Assembly: GCA_963793245.1 (NCBI GenBank)
Contig: CAWBZG010000004.1
Location: 496,001-560,000, forward strand
Reading direction: 5' to 3'
Origin: CAXBBB01 sp963793245
GTDB lineage: Bacteria > Bacteroidota > Rhodothermia > Rhodothermales > BA12
DNA: 64,000 bases
Shown: positions 25,530 through 35,457 of the stretch, in pieces
Numbering within the stretch: position 1 is the first letter of the stretch
Layout of the letters: each line of letters opens with the position of its first letter
The notes under the pieces: model-generated
What the model was told of the DNA's origin: nothing
The model's database searches: none
What the model saw: the letters and a program-made list of their open reading frames with translations, nothing else
Made by a program: the position numbers and the translations under genes

Positions 25530-26105
25530 ATGTCCGCTGACACACTCACTCCGCAACAGGTTTTCCGCAAACGTGCGGCGGGGATTCCCGTCGACTCCGA
25601 CGAGGCCACCGTCGAGCACCGCTGTGTGCTGGCCGTCCGGCTCGAAAACCACATCGGCGCGCTTAACCGCGTCGCCAACCTGTTCTCGGCGCGCGGATTC
25701 AACCTCGATTCGCTGACCGTCAGCCCAACCGACGATCCTGTCGTCTCGCGCATGACGATCTCGGCGACAGGGACGACGCGGCAGATCGAGCAGACCGTCA
25801 CCCAGGTGTCGGGTTTGGTCGACGTGATCTCGGTCGAGGATCTGACGCGGGCCGAGCATATCGAGCGCGAAATCGGACTGGTCCGTGTGACCTACACACC
25901 TGCCACACGCGCCGAATTGATCGACCTGATCGGCATCTACAAGGGCACCGTCGTCGACGTGACGGCGGACACGATGATGATCGAACTGACCGGCCCGACG
26001 ACCAAGCTCAACTCGTTCGTCGCCCAGATGACGCGCTTCGGCATCACCGATGTGGCGCGCTCCGGCCGCATCGCGATGCGCCGCGAACTCATCTACGGCG
26101 ACTGA
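25530..26105 (+). CDS. ilvN: Acetolactate synthase, small (regulatory) subunit
   Basis: A 191-residue regulatory subunit. The ACT domain lies at about residues 36-110 (LAVRLENHIGALNRVANLFS, then ARGFNLDSLTVSPTDDPVVS), followed by the ACT-like C-terminal domain (IGLVRVTYTPATRAELIDLI, MMIELTGPTTKLNSFVAQM). Family members bind valine for feedback inhibition. An N-terminal extension of about 35 residues (MSADTLTPQQVFRKRAAGIP) precedes the ACT domain, longer than in the 163-residue E. coli IlvH. ATG 25530 is the only start that clears the upstream repeat. Confidence 0.94.
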   Translation: MSADTLTPQQVFRKRAAGIPVDSDEATVEHRCVLAVRLENHIGALNRVANLFSARGFNLDSLTVSPTDDPVVSRMTISATGTTRQIEQTVTQVSGLVDVISVEDLTRAEHIEREIGLVRVTYTPATRAELIDLIGIYKGTVVDVTADTMMIELTGPTTKLNSFVAQMTRFGITDVARSGRIAMRRELIYGD

Positions 26106-26139
26106 CCGCTGCTGCACCTCAACCCAACCTCCACGCCCA

Positions 26140-26167
26140 GTAAGGGCGATTCATGAATCGCCCTTAC
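26140..26167. repeat. 28-bp perfect palindrome (copy 1)
   Basis: GTAAGGGCGATTCA followed by its exact complement TGAATCGCCCTTAC, in the 108-base ilvN-ilvC gap. An identical copy lies at 46035-46062, before the ribosomal operon. A shortened relative is the hairpin at 55593-55625. Confidence 0.85.
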
Positions 26168-26213
26168 CTCACCCATCCTGCATCCGGCAACTGCCGATCA
26201 AATCCCGCCTCTC

Positions 26214-27203
26214 ATGCACGTTCACTATTCCGCCGATCCCGCTCTCATCCGCTCCAAAAAGGTCGCCGTGATCGGCTACGGCTCGCAGGGGCACGCCCAC
26301 GCGCTCAGCCTGCACGACAGCGGCGTCGACGTGTGCGTCGGGCTGCGCGATGGGTCGGCGTCGGCAGACGAGGCCCGCGCTGCCGGACTAACGGTGAAGC
26401 CGGTTTCGGAGGCTGCGGCCTGGGGCGATGTCGTCATGATCTTGATCCCGGATCAGCATCAGGGACGCGTCTACGCTGAGTCGATCCAGGAGCACATCAC
26501 ACCCGGCAAGGCGCTGGCGTTCGGACACGGATTCAACATCGTGTATGAGACGATCCAGCCGCCATCGGGCGTCGACGTGTTCATGGTCGCGCCCAAATCG
26601 CCGGGGCACATGGTGCGTCGGATGTACGAGCAGGGGAGAGGCGTTCCGTGCCTAGTGGCTGTCGCGCAGGACGCGTCGGGAGGGGCGCTCGACCTGGCGA
26701 TTTCGTACGCCGACGCCATCGGTGGGACGCGGGCGGGTGTGATCGAAACGACGTTCAAAGACGAGACCGAAACCGACCTGTTCGGCGAGCAAGCCGTCCT
26801 GTGCGGAGGCGCCGAAGCGCTCGTCCGCGCCGGATTCGAGACGCTGACCGAAGCTGGATACGCGCCCGAACTGGCCTACTTCGAGTGCCTCCACGAGTTG
26901 AAGCTGATCGTCGACCTGATGTACGAGGGCGGCCTCGCCACGATGAACCACAGCATTTCGGATACTGCGGAATATGGCAATTACAGCCGAGGGCCGCGCG
27001 TGATAACTGAGGGCGTAAAGGCCGAGATGAAAAAGGTGCTCGAAGAAGTCCAGAGCGGACAGTTCGCGCGCGAGTGGCTTGCCGAATGCGAGGCCGGAAC
27101 GCCCAACTTCGACCGCCTGCGCGAAGGGTCCAAGACGCACCCCATCGAAGCCACCGGAGCCAAACTGCGCGGCATGATGAGTTGGATTGACGAGAAGAAA
27201 TAA
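26214..27203 (+). CDS. ilvC: Ketol-acid reductoisomerase, class I (short form)
   Basis: A 329-residue enzyme reducing and isomerising acetolactate for Val/Leu (and acetohydroxybutyrate for Ile). VAVIGYGSQGHAHALSLHDS is the NADPH motif; the phosphate-binding loop reads GLRDGSAS, consistent with NADPH preference. The catalytic domain has TDLFGEQAVLCGGAEALVRA, FECLHELKLIVDLMYEGGLA and SISDTAEYGNYSRGPR with the conserved acidic metal ligands. It starts at ATG 26214 (MHVHYSADPALIRSKK). Confidence 0.96.
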   Translation: MHVHYSADPALIRSKKVAVIGYGSQGHAHALSLHDSGVDVCVGLRDGSASADEARAAGLTVKPVSEAAAWGDVVMILIPDQHQGRVYAESIQEHITPGKALAFGHGFNIVYETIQPPSGVDVFMVAPKSPGHMVRRMYEQGRGVPCLVAVAQDASGGALDLAISYADAIGGTRAGVIETTFKDETETDLFGEQAVLCGGAEALVRAGFETLTEAGYAPELAYFECLHELKLIVDLMYEGGLATMNHSISDTAEYGNYSRGPRVITEGVKAEMKKVLEEVQSGQFAREWLAECEAGTPNFDRLREGSKTHPIEATGAKLRGMMSWIDEKK

Positions 27204-27246
27204 TCTCTTCAATGCTCCCATTGGCACTTTCTCCTCCTACGTACTC

Positions 27247-28323
27247 ATGAAAAAGAACCTGCACATCGCATCGTTGCCTGGCGACGGCGTCGGGCCTGAA
27301 GTGACGACGGCGGCGCTGCGCGTTCTCCATGCCGTTGCTCAGGCGACTGGGCTGGACGTGCAGATCACCGAGCATCCGGTCGGCGGGGCGGGCTATGAGG
27401 CCTTGGGAGATCCGTTTCCAGATGCGACGCGAGACGGTTGCCTGGCAGCCGATGCGGTTCTGCTAGGCGCCGTCGGTGGGCCTGCGTGGGCGGATGTGGC
27501 AGTCGACAAGCGGCCCGAGGCGGGACTGCTGCGGCTGCGCAAAGCGCTGGGGACGTTTGCCAACCTGCGGCCCGTCGCCGTAGATGCGGCGCTAGCTGAG
27601 CACTCTCCGTTGCGGCCTGAGCGTGTGGCCGGGACGGATTTGCTGATCGTGCGCGAACTGACGGGTGGCATCTACTTCGGATCGCCGCGCGGACAATCGG
27701 GCGAGGCGCCGTATCGGAGCGCGCACGACACGATGATCTATACCGAGCTTGAAATCGAACGCATTTCCCGTGTCGCATTCGAGCAAGCCGAGCAACGCGG
27801 CGGGCGCGTGACGAGCGTCGACAAGGCCAACGTGCTGGCGTCGTCCCGGCTGTGGCGCGAGGTGGTGGACGAGATGCACGCGTGCTACTTCGACCACATT
27901 GCGCTCGACCATCTCTATGTCGACAACGCGGCGATGCAGATCGTCCGCGACCCGCGCGCCTTCGACGTCATCCTGACCGGCAACCTCTTCGGCGACATTC
28001 TCTCGGACCTGGCGGCGACGCTCCCCGGATCGCTGGGCGTCTTGCCGTCGGCGAGCGTGGGCGGAAGCGTCGGCCTGTTCGAACCCGTCCACGGCAGCGC
28101 GCCGGACATCGCCGGGCAGAACGTATGCAACCCCGTCGCCGCCATCCTCAGCGTGGCGATGCTGCTCGACCATTGCGATCATGCCGACGGAGCCGCTGCC
28201 GTCCGCGCGGGCGTTGCTCAGGCGTTTGCCGATGGCATCTGTACGCCAGATCTGGGCGGAAGCGCGTCGACGGATCAGGTCGCCGAAGCTATCGCCGCTG
28301 CCGCCGTCGCCCAACAACTCTGA
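27247..28323 (+). CDS. leuB: 3-Isopropylmalate dehydrogenase
   Basis: A 358-residue beta-decarboxylating dehydrogenase in leucine synthesis. ASLPGDGVGPEVTTAALRVL at the start, RLRKALGTFANLRPV for substrate binding, the metal-binding FDVILTGNLFGDILSDLAAT and the NAD-loop FEPVHGSAPDIAGQNVCNPV identify LeuB rather than isocitrate dehydrogenase. ATG 27247 (MKKNLHIASLPGDG) is used; the longer in-frame ATG at 27187 overlaps ilvC. The gap to ilvC is 43 bases. Confidence 0.96.
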   Translation: MKKNLHIASLPGDGVGPEVTTAALRVLHAVAQATGLDVQITEHPVGGAGYEALGDPFPDATRDGCLAADAVLLGAVGGPAWADVAVDKRPEAGLLRLRKALGTFANLRPVAVDAALAEHSPLRPERVAGTDLLIVRELTGGIYFGSPRGQSGEAPYRSAHDTMIYTELEIERISRVAFEQAEQRGGRVTSVDKANVLASSRLWREVVDEMHACYFDHIALDHLYVDNAAMQIVRDPRAFDVILTGNLFGDILSDLAATLPGSLGVLPSASVGGSVGLFEPVHGSAPDIAGQNVCNPVAAILSVAMLLDHCDHADGAAAVRAGVAQAFADGICTPDLGGSASTDQVAEAIAAAAVAQQL

Positions 28324-28331
28324 CCCTGTAC

Positions 28332-28351
28332 CGACGGGGCATGCCCCGTCG
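28332..28351. repeat. 20-bp perfect palindrome between leuB and leuA
   Basis: CGACGGGGCATGCCCCGTCG, a perfect palindrome centred on GCATGC, in the 68-base gap. No T-tract follows, so it is not an obvious terminator. Confidence 0.75.
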
Positions 28352-28391
28352 CTTCTCCGCTTCACTGTTCGCGCTTCATACCTCTACGCAC

Positions 28392-30038
<1,647 letters not shown>

Positions 30039-30053
30039 TTCAATCTCCACCTT

Positions 30054-30158
30054 GTCATCGCGAGCGAAGCGCGGCGATCTCCTTCGCAGACGATAGCACG
30101 GAGATCGCCACGTCCTCGGATCAAGTCCTGGGCAGGCTACTGCGCTCCTCGCCTGACG
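30054..30158. repeat. Dispersed intergenic repeat, leuA-leuC gap
   Basis: GTCATCGCGAGCGAAGCGCG then GCGATCTCC on the left is matched in inverse by GGAGATCGCCACGTCCTCGG further right, and GCGCTCCTCGCCTGACGG closes the element. It belongs to the same family as 25429-25510 and 31495-31530 and fills most of the 157-base gap. Confidence 0.65.
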
Positions 30159-30195
30159 GATAAAAGCCTGCGTCACGCTCCCAATCCAGAAATCC

Positions 30196-31488
30196 ATGAC
30201 CCTAACCGAAACCATCCTCGCCCAACACGCCGGGCGCGAGCGCGTGGCACCAGGCGAAACCGTGTGGGTCGACGTCGACACGCTGATGACGCACGACGTG
30301 TGCGGTCCGCCCGCGTATGAGATCTTCAAGCGCGAGTTCGGAGTCGATGCGCGCTTCTGGGACAAGGAGAAAGTGGTCGTCATCCCCGACCACTACATCT
30401 TTACCGCCGACAGCCACGCCAACCGCAACGTCCGCCTGCTGCGCGAGATGGCGGCTGAGCAAGAGCTTCCGCACTTCTACGACGCCCACACCGACCGCTA
30501 CAAAGGCGTCTGCCACATGGCGCTCGCCGAGGAAGGCTTCAACCGCCCCGGCACCGTTCTCTTCGGCACCGACAGCCACACCTGCACAAGCGGCGCGTTC
30601 GGCATGTTCGCGACCGGCGTCGGCAACACGGACGCTGCGTTCATCATGGGGACGGGCAAACTCTGGGTCAAAGTGCCGCCGACGCTTCGGTTCACGTTCG
30701 ATGGCGCTCTGCCGCCCTATCTGACCGCTAAAGACCTGATCCTCCAGATCATCGGCGACATCGGCATCGACGGGGCGACCTATTGCGCGATGGAGTTCGG
30801 CGGCGAAGCCGTCATGGATCTGCCCGTCCACGAGCGGATGACGCTGACCAACATGGCGATTGAAGCCGGAGCCAAAAGCGGCATCATCGTCGCCGACGCC
30901 AAGACCGTCGACTACGTCAAAGCGCGCACCGACACGCCGTTTCAGGTCGTCGCCGAGCGCCCCGACGCGACCTATCTCAAAGAGTACCGCTACGACGCGT
31001 CGACGCTCGAACCAATCATCGCCAAGCCGCACCGCCCCGACAACCGAGCGTCGGTCAGCGAAGTCGCCGGGACGCGCGTCGACAAAGCCTACGTCGGCTC
31101 GTGCACGGGCGGAAAGCTCGAAGACTTCGAGGCGGCGGCACGCGTGCTCCGAGGCGGCCACGTCGTCGTCGACACCTACATCATCCCGGCGACGACGCTC
31201 GTCGGGCGTCAACTCCACACGACGCACGTAGAGGGCGACAGCCTGTACGACATCTTCGAGCGCGCGGGCTGCAAGATCGGTCACTCGTCGTGCGGAGCAT
31301 GTTTGGGTGGTCCGATTGACACGTTTGGGCGCGCGGTGGGAGAGGAGAACGTGATCTCGACGACGAACCGCAACTTTCCGGGGCGGATGGGGAGCAAGGG
31401 GGCAAGTGTGTATCTGGCATCGCCGCTCTCCGTCGCTGCCGCTGCGCTGACCGGCGTGATTACGGACCCGCGCGATATGCTCGTGTAG
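30196..31488 (+). CDS. leuC: 3-Isopropylmalate dehydratase, large subunit
   Basis: A 430-residue aconitase-family subunit for isopropylmalate isomerisation. Cluster ligands are in GTDSHTCTSGAFGMFATGVG (first Cys) and HSSCGACLGGPID (second and third), with VGSCTGGKLEDFEAAARVL between. Length and order fit the LeuC2/archaeal-type subgroup (about 420 residues) rather than the 466-residue E. coli form. Its partner leuD is 333 bases downstream across a repeat-filled spacer. HacA or aconitase-like alternatives are excluded by the leu context. Confidence 0.94.
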   Translation: MTLTETILAQHAGRERVAPGETVWVDVDTLMTHDVCGPPAYEIFKREFGVDARFWDKEKVVVIPDHYIFTADSHANRNVRLLREMAAEQELPHFYDAHTDRYKGVCHMALAEEGFNRPGTVLFGTDSHTCTSGAFGMFATGVGNTDAAFIMGTGKLWVKVPPTLRFTFDGALPPYLTAKDLILQIIGDIGIDGATYCAMEFGGEAVMDLPVHERMTLTNMAIEAGAKSGIIVADAKTVDYVKARTDTPFQVVAERPDATYLKEYRYDASTLEPIIAKPHRPDNRASVSEVAGTRVDKAYVGSCTGGKLEDFEAAARVLRGGHVVVDTYIIPATTLVGRQLHTTHVEGDSLYDIFERAGCKIGHSSCGACLGGPIDTFGRAVGEENVISTTNRNFPGRMGSKGASVYLASPLSVAAAALTGVITDPRDMLV

Positions 31489-31494
31489 CTTTTA

Positions 31495-31530
31495 GTCATC
31501 GCGAGGAGCGAAGCGACGTGGCGATCTCCA
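31495..31530. repeat. Dispersed intergenic repeat (third copy)
   Basis: GTCATCGCGAGGAGCGAAGC followed by GACGTGGCGATCTCCA: the cleanest single arm of the family also seen at 25429-25510 and 30054-30158. Confidence 0.7.
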
Positions 31531-31608
31531 GCGTCGCTCATGCTGTCTAACTCTGAGCGCAGTTTCCCACATGTGCTTCCATTGCTGACTTCCTCTCGCT
31601 GCGCGGAG

Positions 31609-31651
31609 CCTTCTTTTGTCTTGATACAAAAGGAAGCAAAAAATCAAGGCT
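31609..31651. repeat. Bacteroidota-type repeat with CTTTTGT-CTTGAT-ACAAAAG hairpin
   Basis: CTTTTGTCTTGATACAAAAG (31613-31632) is a 7-bp stem with a CTTGAT loop, followed by GAAGCAAAAAATCAAGGCT. From general knowledge, this word is a common dispersed intergenic repeat in Bacteroidota genomes; here it supports the lineage call. Confidence 0.65.
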
Positions 31652-31821
31652 AACGTCGCTCCGGCTGATGCGCGCTGCATTCGCTAAAATCGTCCAAACT
31701 CGCTGGCGCTCAAGCAGGACGATTTTGGCCGCTCTCTTCACTCTGCATCTGATCGCCGGACCGTCTGAGGCCGACTTCTGGTACTGTTGCTCACCTCCAC
31801 TTCGGGCACCCCAACCTATCC

Positions 31822-32382
31822 ATGAAAGACATCATTCGAGGCCGCGCATACGTGCTCGGCGACAGCGTCGACACCGATCAGATCATTCCGGCGCAGCACC
31901 TCGTCTACTCGCTCACCGATCCCAAAGAGCGGAAGTTCTATGGGCGATATGCGCTCTCGTCTGTTCCGCCGGGCGAGCAAGGGTTGCCGATGGGCGACGT
32001 GCCGTTTGTGCCAGAGGGCAAGGACACGAGTCCGTTCACGGTCATCATCGGCGGTAGCAACTTCGGGTGTGGGTCGAGCCGGGAGCACGCGCCGTTCGCG
32101 CTCAGGGAAGCCGGAATCGAAGCGGTCGTGGCGCAGTCGTACGCCCGGATTTTCTACCGCAACTCGGTCGATGGCGGCTTCCTCGTCCCGTTCGAGAGCG
32201 CCGAGCGGTTGGTCGAGCAGACGCGCACCGGAGACGAAGTCGAGATCGATACCCAAGCGGGCACGCTCACCAACCGGCGGACAGGCGACGTGCACCAACT
32301 CCAACCGCTGGGCGACGTGGCAGAGATCGTCGATGCGGGCGGCATTTTTGGCTACGCACGCAAAACAGGCATGATCGCATGA
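31822..32382 (+). CDS. leuD: 3-Isopropylmalate dehydratase, small subunit
   Basis: A 186-residue swivel-domain subunit. MKDIIRGRAYVLGDSVDTDQ and the substrate loop GGSNFGCGSSREHAPFALRE are diagnostic of LeuD. AVVAQSYARIFYRNSVDGGF follows as in the family. Together with LeuC it converts 2- to 3-isopropylmalate. The last codons overlap thrB: the ATG of thrB is at 32379-32381 and the TGA of leuD at 32380-32382, so thrB translation is coupled to the leucine genes. Confidence 0.95.
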   Translation: MKDIIRGRAYVLGDSVDTDQIIPAQHLVYSLTDPKERKFYGRYALSSVPPGEQGLPMGDVPFVPEGKDTSPFTVIIGGSNFGCGSSREHAPFALREAGIEAVVAQSYARIFYRNSVDGGFLVPFESAERLVEQTRTGDEVEIDTQAGTLTNRRTGDVHQLQPLGDVAEIVDAGGIFGYARKTGMIA

Positions 32383-33332
32383 CCGAGCAGCCGATAGCGC
32401 TCGTGACGGCTCCGGCGTCGCTGAGCAACCTGGGACCGGGCTTCGACGCGCTCGGAATGGCCGTCGAAGGGCTGGGCGATACCGTCGAGGTTTGGCGCGA
32501 CGAGCAGCCCGGCGTTCGTGTCATCGCCTCGGATACGGGCGCCTCGTGGACGGCGCCGGACGACCGGAAAAACACCGCTGTTATTGCAGCCGAATCTGTC
32601 TTGAATAGGGCGGGCGCTGACTTCGGACTCGTGCTGCGCATCCGCAAGGGGCTGACGCCGGGGTCGGGGTTGGGGTCGTCGGCAGCGAGCGCGGTCGCCG
32701 GGGCGTGGGCGGCTAATGTGGCGTGCGGATCGCCGTTCGAGAAAGCCGAGCTGGTCGACGCGGTGCTCGATGGCGAAGCGATGGCGAGCGGCGCGCGGCA
32801 CGGCGACAACGTGCTGCCGTCGTTGTTCGGCGGGGCCGTATTGGTGTCGCCGTCGGATCCGACGCGGTACCGTCAGCTATCGGTGGGATGCGAACTGCAC
32901 GTGGCCCTCGTCGTGCCTCGTGTTCAGGTGCTGACGCGCGATGCCCGAGCACTGCTGCCCGACCAAGTCGCCCTTTCGGGGGCCGTAGGAAACGCCGCCG
33001 AACTTGCCTTTTTGATCGACGCATTGGCCAGGGGGGACGCCCAGGCTGCCGGACGCGCCATTATGCAAGACACGCTCGTCGAGCCACTCCGCGCGCGCTT
33101 GGTGCCGTGTTACCAAGCCGTCCGCGACGCAGCCCTCGCCGCCGGAGCCTATGGATGCGCCCTCAGCGGGTCCGGGCCGACGCTCTTCGCCTTGTGCCGC
33201 GACGCGCGATCCGCCCAACACGTGGCGAGGGAGATGCAGGCGGCAAGCCGAGGCGTCGGTATCGAAGCAGGAGCGCACGCCGTCCGCGCGTGCAGCCAGG
33301 GCGCCCGAACGCTCGCCCAATCTATCGACTAA
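32379..33332 (+). CDS. thrB: Homoserine kinase
   Basis: A 317-residue GHMP kinase phosphorylating homoserine for threonine synthesis. N-terminal TAPASLSNLGPGFDALGMAV, the ATP loop RKGLTPGSGLGSSAASAVAG and the C-terminal AYGCALSGSGPTLFALCRDA are the three GHMP motifs in order. It starts at an ATG overlapping the leuD stop (ATGA). thrC follows 62 bases later across a palindrome. Threonine made here feeds isoleucine, so its position at the end of the BCAA genes is metabolically coherent. Confidence 0.94.
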   Translation: MTEQPIALVTAPASLSNLGPGFDALGMAVEGLGDTVEVWRDEQPGVRVIASDTGASWTAPDDRKNTAVIAAESVLNRAGADFGLVLRIRKGLTPGSGLGSSAASAVAGAWAANVACGSPFEKAELVDAVLDGEAMASGARHGDNVLPSLFGGAVLVSPSDPTRYRQLSVGCELHVALVVPRVQVLTRDARALLPDQVALSGAVGNAAELAFLIDALARGDAQAAGRAIMQDTLVEPLRARLVPCYQAVRDAALAAGAYGCALSGSGPTLFALCRDARSAQHVAREMQAASRGVGIEAGAHAVRACSQGARTLAQSID

Positions 33333-33344
33333 AGCCGCGCCGGA

Positions 33345-33376
33345 CACCTGGCAGGTCGCCCCCGACCTGCCAGGTG
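33345..33376. repeat. CCTGGCAGG-type palindrome, thrB-thrC gap
   Basis: CACCTGGCAGGTCG pairs with CGACCTGCCAGGTG around CCCC. A near-identical element lies at 38526-38557, also between two plus-strand genes. Confidence 0.75.
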
Positions 33377-33394
33377 CGCGCAGGCCCACCCGCC

Positions 33395-34930
33395 ATGCCC
33401 ACGACCTACGCCAGCACTCGTTCGTCCGACTCAGCAGTCTCGCTGAGCACCGCCCTGACACGTGGAATCGCGCCCGACGGCGGCCTCTATATCCCAACGC
33501 CCGTTCCGCCCCTCCCAGATGGATGGCGGGATGGCGACTCGTTCGCCGATCTCGCCGTCGCCGTCCTCGATCCGTGGCTGAGTGATGACGTACCCGACTG
33601 GGAATTCGCCGTCCGCGACGCGCTCGACTTTCCGATTCCGCTCGTCGAGTTGGAGCCTGGTCTGTCGGTCCTCGAACTCTTTCACGGGCCGACGTACTCG
33701 TTCAAGGACTTCGGCGCGAGGACGATGGCGCGCCTGCTCGCTCGGCTACGCAATCCCGCCGACGAGCCGCTAACGATTCTCGTCGCCACCAGCGGAGACA
33801 CCGGCAGCGCCGTCGCCGACGGATTCGCGGGCTTGCCGGGCTTCCGCGTCGTCCTCCTGTTTCCCGACGGACAGGTCAGCCCGGTCCAGGAGCGGCAACT
33901 CGTGATGCAGCGCGATGGGGTGACGAGCCTGCGGGTCGCAGGCACGTTCGACGATTGCCAGCGCATGGTCAAAGCCGCCTTCGCCGACCCCAAGCTGTCT
34001 GCCATTCCGCTGTCGTCCGCCAACTCGATCAACATCGGCCGTTTGCTGCCGCAGATGCTGTTCTATGTCGAGGCGATGAGGCAGTGGGGAGGAGAGGAGG
34101 CCGTCTTCGTGACGCCGTCCGGCAACCTGGGCAACCTGACGGGCGGCGTGATGGCGATGCAGGCCGGATTGCCCGTCCGCCGCTTCATCGCCGCGCACAA
34201 CGCCAACCGCTTCTTCCCCGACCGGCTAGCGGGTGGCGACGCGCAGATGGGCGCGTCAATCGCCACGCTCTCGAATGCGATGGATGTCGGCGCGCCGAGC
34301 AACTTTGAGCGGATCCACAAGCTGCTCGGCGACTCACTGTCCGACCATATCTGGGGCGCGACCGTGAGCGATGACGACACGCTGATTTCGATGAAGCGCG
34401 CGTACGACAGGTGGGGCTACGTCGCCTGTCCGCATACAGCCGTCGGCCTCGAAGCCGCCCGTCGCTATCGAGACGAAACAGGCGATCCGACGCCGCAGAT
34501 CGTGCTGGCGACGGCGCATCCGGCCAAGTTTCCCGACGTCGTCGCGCGTGCAATTGGTAACGAACCCCAAGCGCCCGAACCGCTTGCCGCTCTGCAGGGT
34601 GAACGCGACTCGTCCGTCCCCATCGCCGCCACGCCCGACGCTCTCCGTGCCGTCCTCCTCGCTCCCTCTCGACGACGCCCTGCCACCGGGCCTCGAACCG
34701 CTCGACACTCCTCCAGACACGCTCCTCCCTCGCCCGGATCGACTGGATCTGACGTTCGAGGGCTTCACCCCGGACACCATCGCCGTTCTGGAACGCCTGC
34801 GGCAACATCCACACATCGACCAGTATCGCGAGGACAAACCGGCGATCAAGGCGCACGTCCAAGATCCGTTCAAGCGCTACCGCGACGACCTCGCGTGGAA
34901 CTGGGTGCTGCCCAACCGACTGCCGTTTGA
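33395..34930 (+). CDS. thrC: Threonine synthase, expected stop missing
   Basis: A PLP enzyme converting O-phosphohomoserine to threonine. The lysine motif is GPTYSFKDFGARTMARLLAR, the PLP phosphate site is VATSGDTGSAVADGFAGLPG, and PLSSANSINIGRLLPQMLFY and VFVTPSGNLGNLTGGVMAMQ follow as in the family. The start is ATG 33395 (MPTTYASTRSSDSAVSLST). Conserved sequence ends near ATPDALRAVLLA at about 34665 (roughly 423 residues). The frame then runs on for about 88 Arg/Pro-rich codons that overlap the next gene and look like its out-of-frame shadow. Either the stop was lost by a small indel or a sequence error hides it; a real 511-residue protein is less likely. Confidence 0.9.
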   Translation: MPTTYASTRSSDSAVSLSTALTRGIAPDGGLYIPTPVPPLPDGWRDGDSFADLAVAVLDPWLSDDVPDWEFAVRDALDFPIPLVELEPGLSVLELFHGPTYSFKDFGARTMARLLARLRNPADEPLTILVATSGDTGSAVADGFAGLPGFRVVLLFPDGQVSPVQERQLVMQRDGVTSLRVAGTFDDCQRMVKAAFADPKLSAIPLSSANSINIGRLLPQMLFYVEAMRQWGGEEAVFVTPSGNLGNLTGGVMAMQAGLPVRRFIAAHNANRFFPDRLAGGDAQMGASIATLSNAMDVGAPSNFERIHKLLGDSLSDHIWGATVSDDDTLISMKRAYDRWGYVACPHTAVGLEAARRYRDETGDPTPQIVLATAHPAKFPDVVARAIGNEPQAPEPLAALQGERDSSVPIAATPDALRAVLLAPSRRRPATGPRTARHSSRHAPPSPGSTGSDVRGLHPGHHRRSGTPAATSTHRPVSRGQTGDQGARPRSVQALPRRPRVELGAAQPTAV

Positions 34931-35432
34931 GACCGAAAAGGGCGTGTTCTCGCGCATCCTCAAAAACGACTTCGGCGCAGGCGGGTCGCACCATCACCTG
35001 TGGTTGAGCTTCTACCGCCACAGCCGCAAGAAGCGCCTGCAAGACTTCCAACTCGCCCACAGCCTCGATCCCGACGGCTTTACTGTCGGCCTGTTTGTCG
35101 CCGAGCACATGAAAGGTTTGATGTCCGCAGTCAAGGCGCGCATCGCCCGCGAGCCGCAGACGTGGCTCGATAGCATCAACCCCGCACTCCAACGTGACGG
35201 TTGGCAACTCGGCGTCCGCTATGGATCGAAAGGCGACGTCGTCCGCTTCACCGAGCCGATCAACAACGTGCCTGACGAACTCGCTCGGGCAAAGACGATC
35301 TGGCTCCGCCACAAACTGCCAACGGTCGACGTGCACCGGCTTGGTCCCGACTTGGTCGGCTGGGCGATGGAGCAACTCGCCATCTGCTGGCCGCTGTACC
35401 GCTTCTACCTGGACGCAGAGAGGGAAACCTGA
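34647..35432 (+). CDS. Unknown protein, distantly DUF2461-like, overlapping thrC
   Basis: A protein of about 261 residues from GTG 34647; no ATG is available near the start. Codon third positions are strongly GC here, so this is the real frame from about 34647 on. Core segments are FEGFTPDTIAVLERLRQHPH, then YREDKPAIKAHVQDPFKRYR and FGAGGSHHHLWLSFYRHSRK. The opening resembles DUF2461 proteins (GF-xPxTLxFLxxL) but the rest does not match well, so the family call is weak. The first 280 bases overlap the thrC read-through. It ends inside a bidirectional hairpin opposite the DUF3224 gene. Confidence 0.6.
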   Translation: MPSSSLPLDDALPPGLEPLDTPPDTLLPRPDRLDLTFEGFTPDTIAVLERLRQHPHIDQYREDKPAIKAHVQDPFKRYRDDLAWNWVLPNRLPFETEKGVFSRILKNDFGAGGSHHHLWLSFYRHSRKKRLQDFQLAHSLDPDGFTVGLFVAEHMKGLMSAVKARIAREPQTWLDSINPALQRDGWQLGVRYGSKGDVVRFTEPINNVPDELARAKTIWLRHKLPTVDVHRLGPDLVGWAMEQLAICWPLYRFYLDAERET

Positions 35433-35457
35433 CAGGCCTCCAACACCTGTCAGGTTT
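35425..35457. terminator. Bidirectional hairpin between convergent genes
   Basis: AAACCTGACAGG (35425-35436) pairs perfectly with CCTGTCAGGTTT (35446-35457) around CCTCCAACA, with A-run and T-run edges on both strands. It overlaps the stops of both convergent genes and shares the CCTGACAG core with 13530-13566. Confidence 0.75.

Larger units (their letters stand above)
31489..31821. other. Repeat-filled spacer leuC-leuD, no gene seen
   Basis: A 333-base gap between two subunits of one enzyme. It contains a GTCATCGCGAGG-type repeat (31495-31530) and a Bacteroidota-type CTTGATACAAAAG repeat (31609-31651). The remainder (about 31652-31821) shows neither a convincing frame nor a promoter motif; ACGATTTTGG/ATTTTAGCG-like inverted words near 31685 and 31725 may form another hairpin. 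Confidence 0.6.

Noticed and set aside
32723..33394. Extension of thrC upstream to make a 735-residue protein
   Set aside because: That part is the out-of-frame shadow of thrB; ThrC homology begins at the ATG at 33395.
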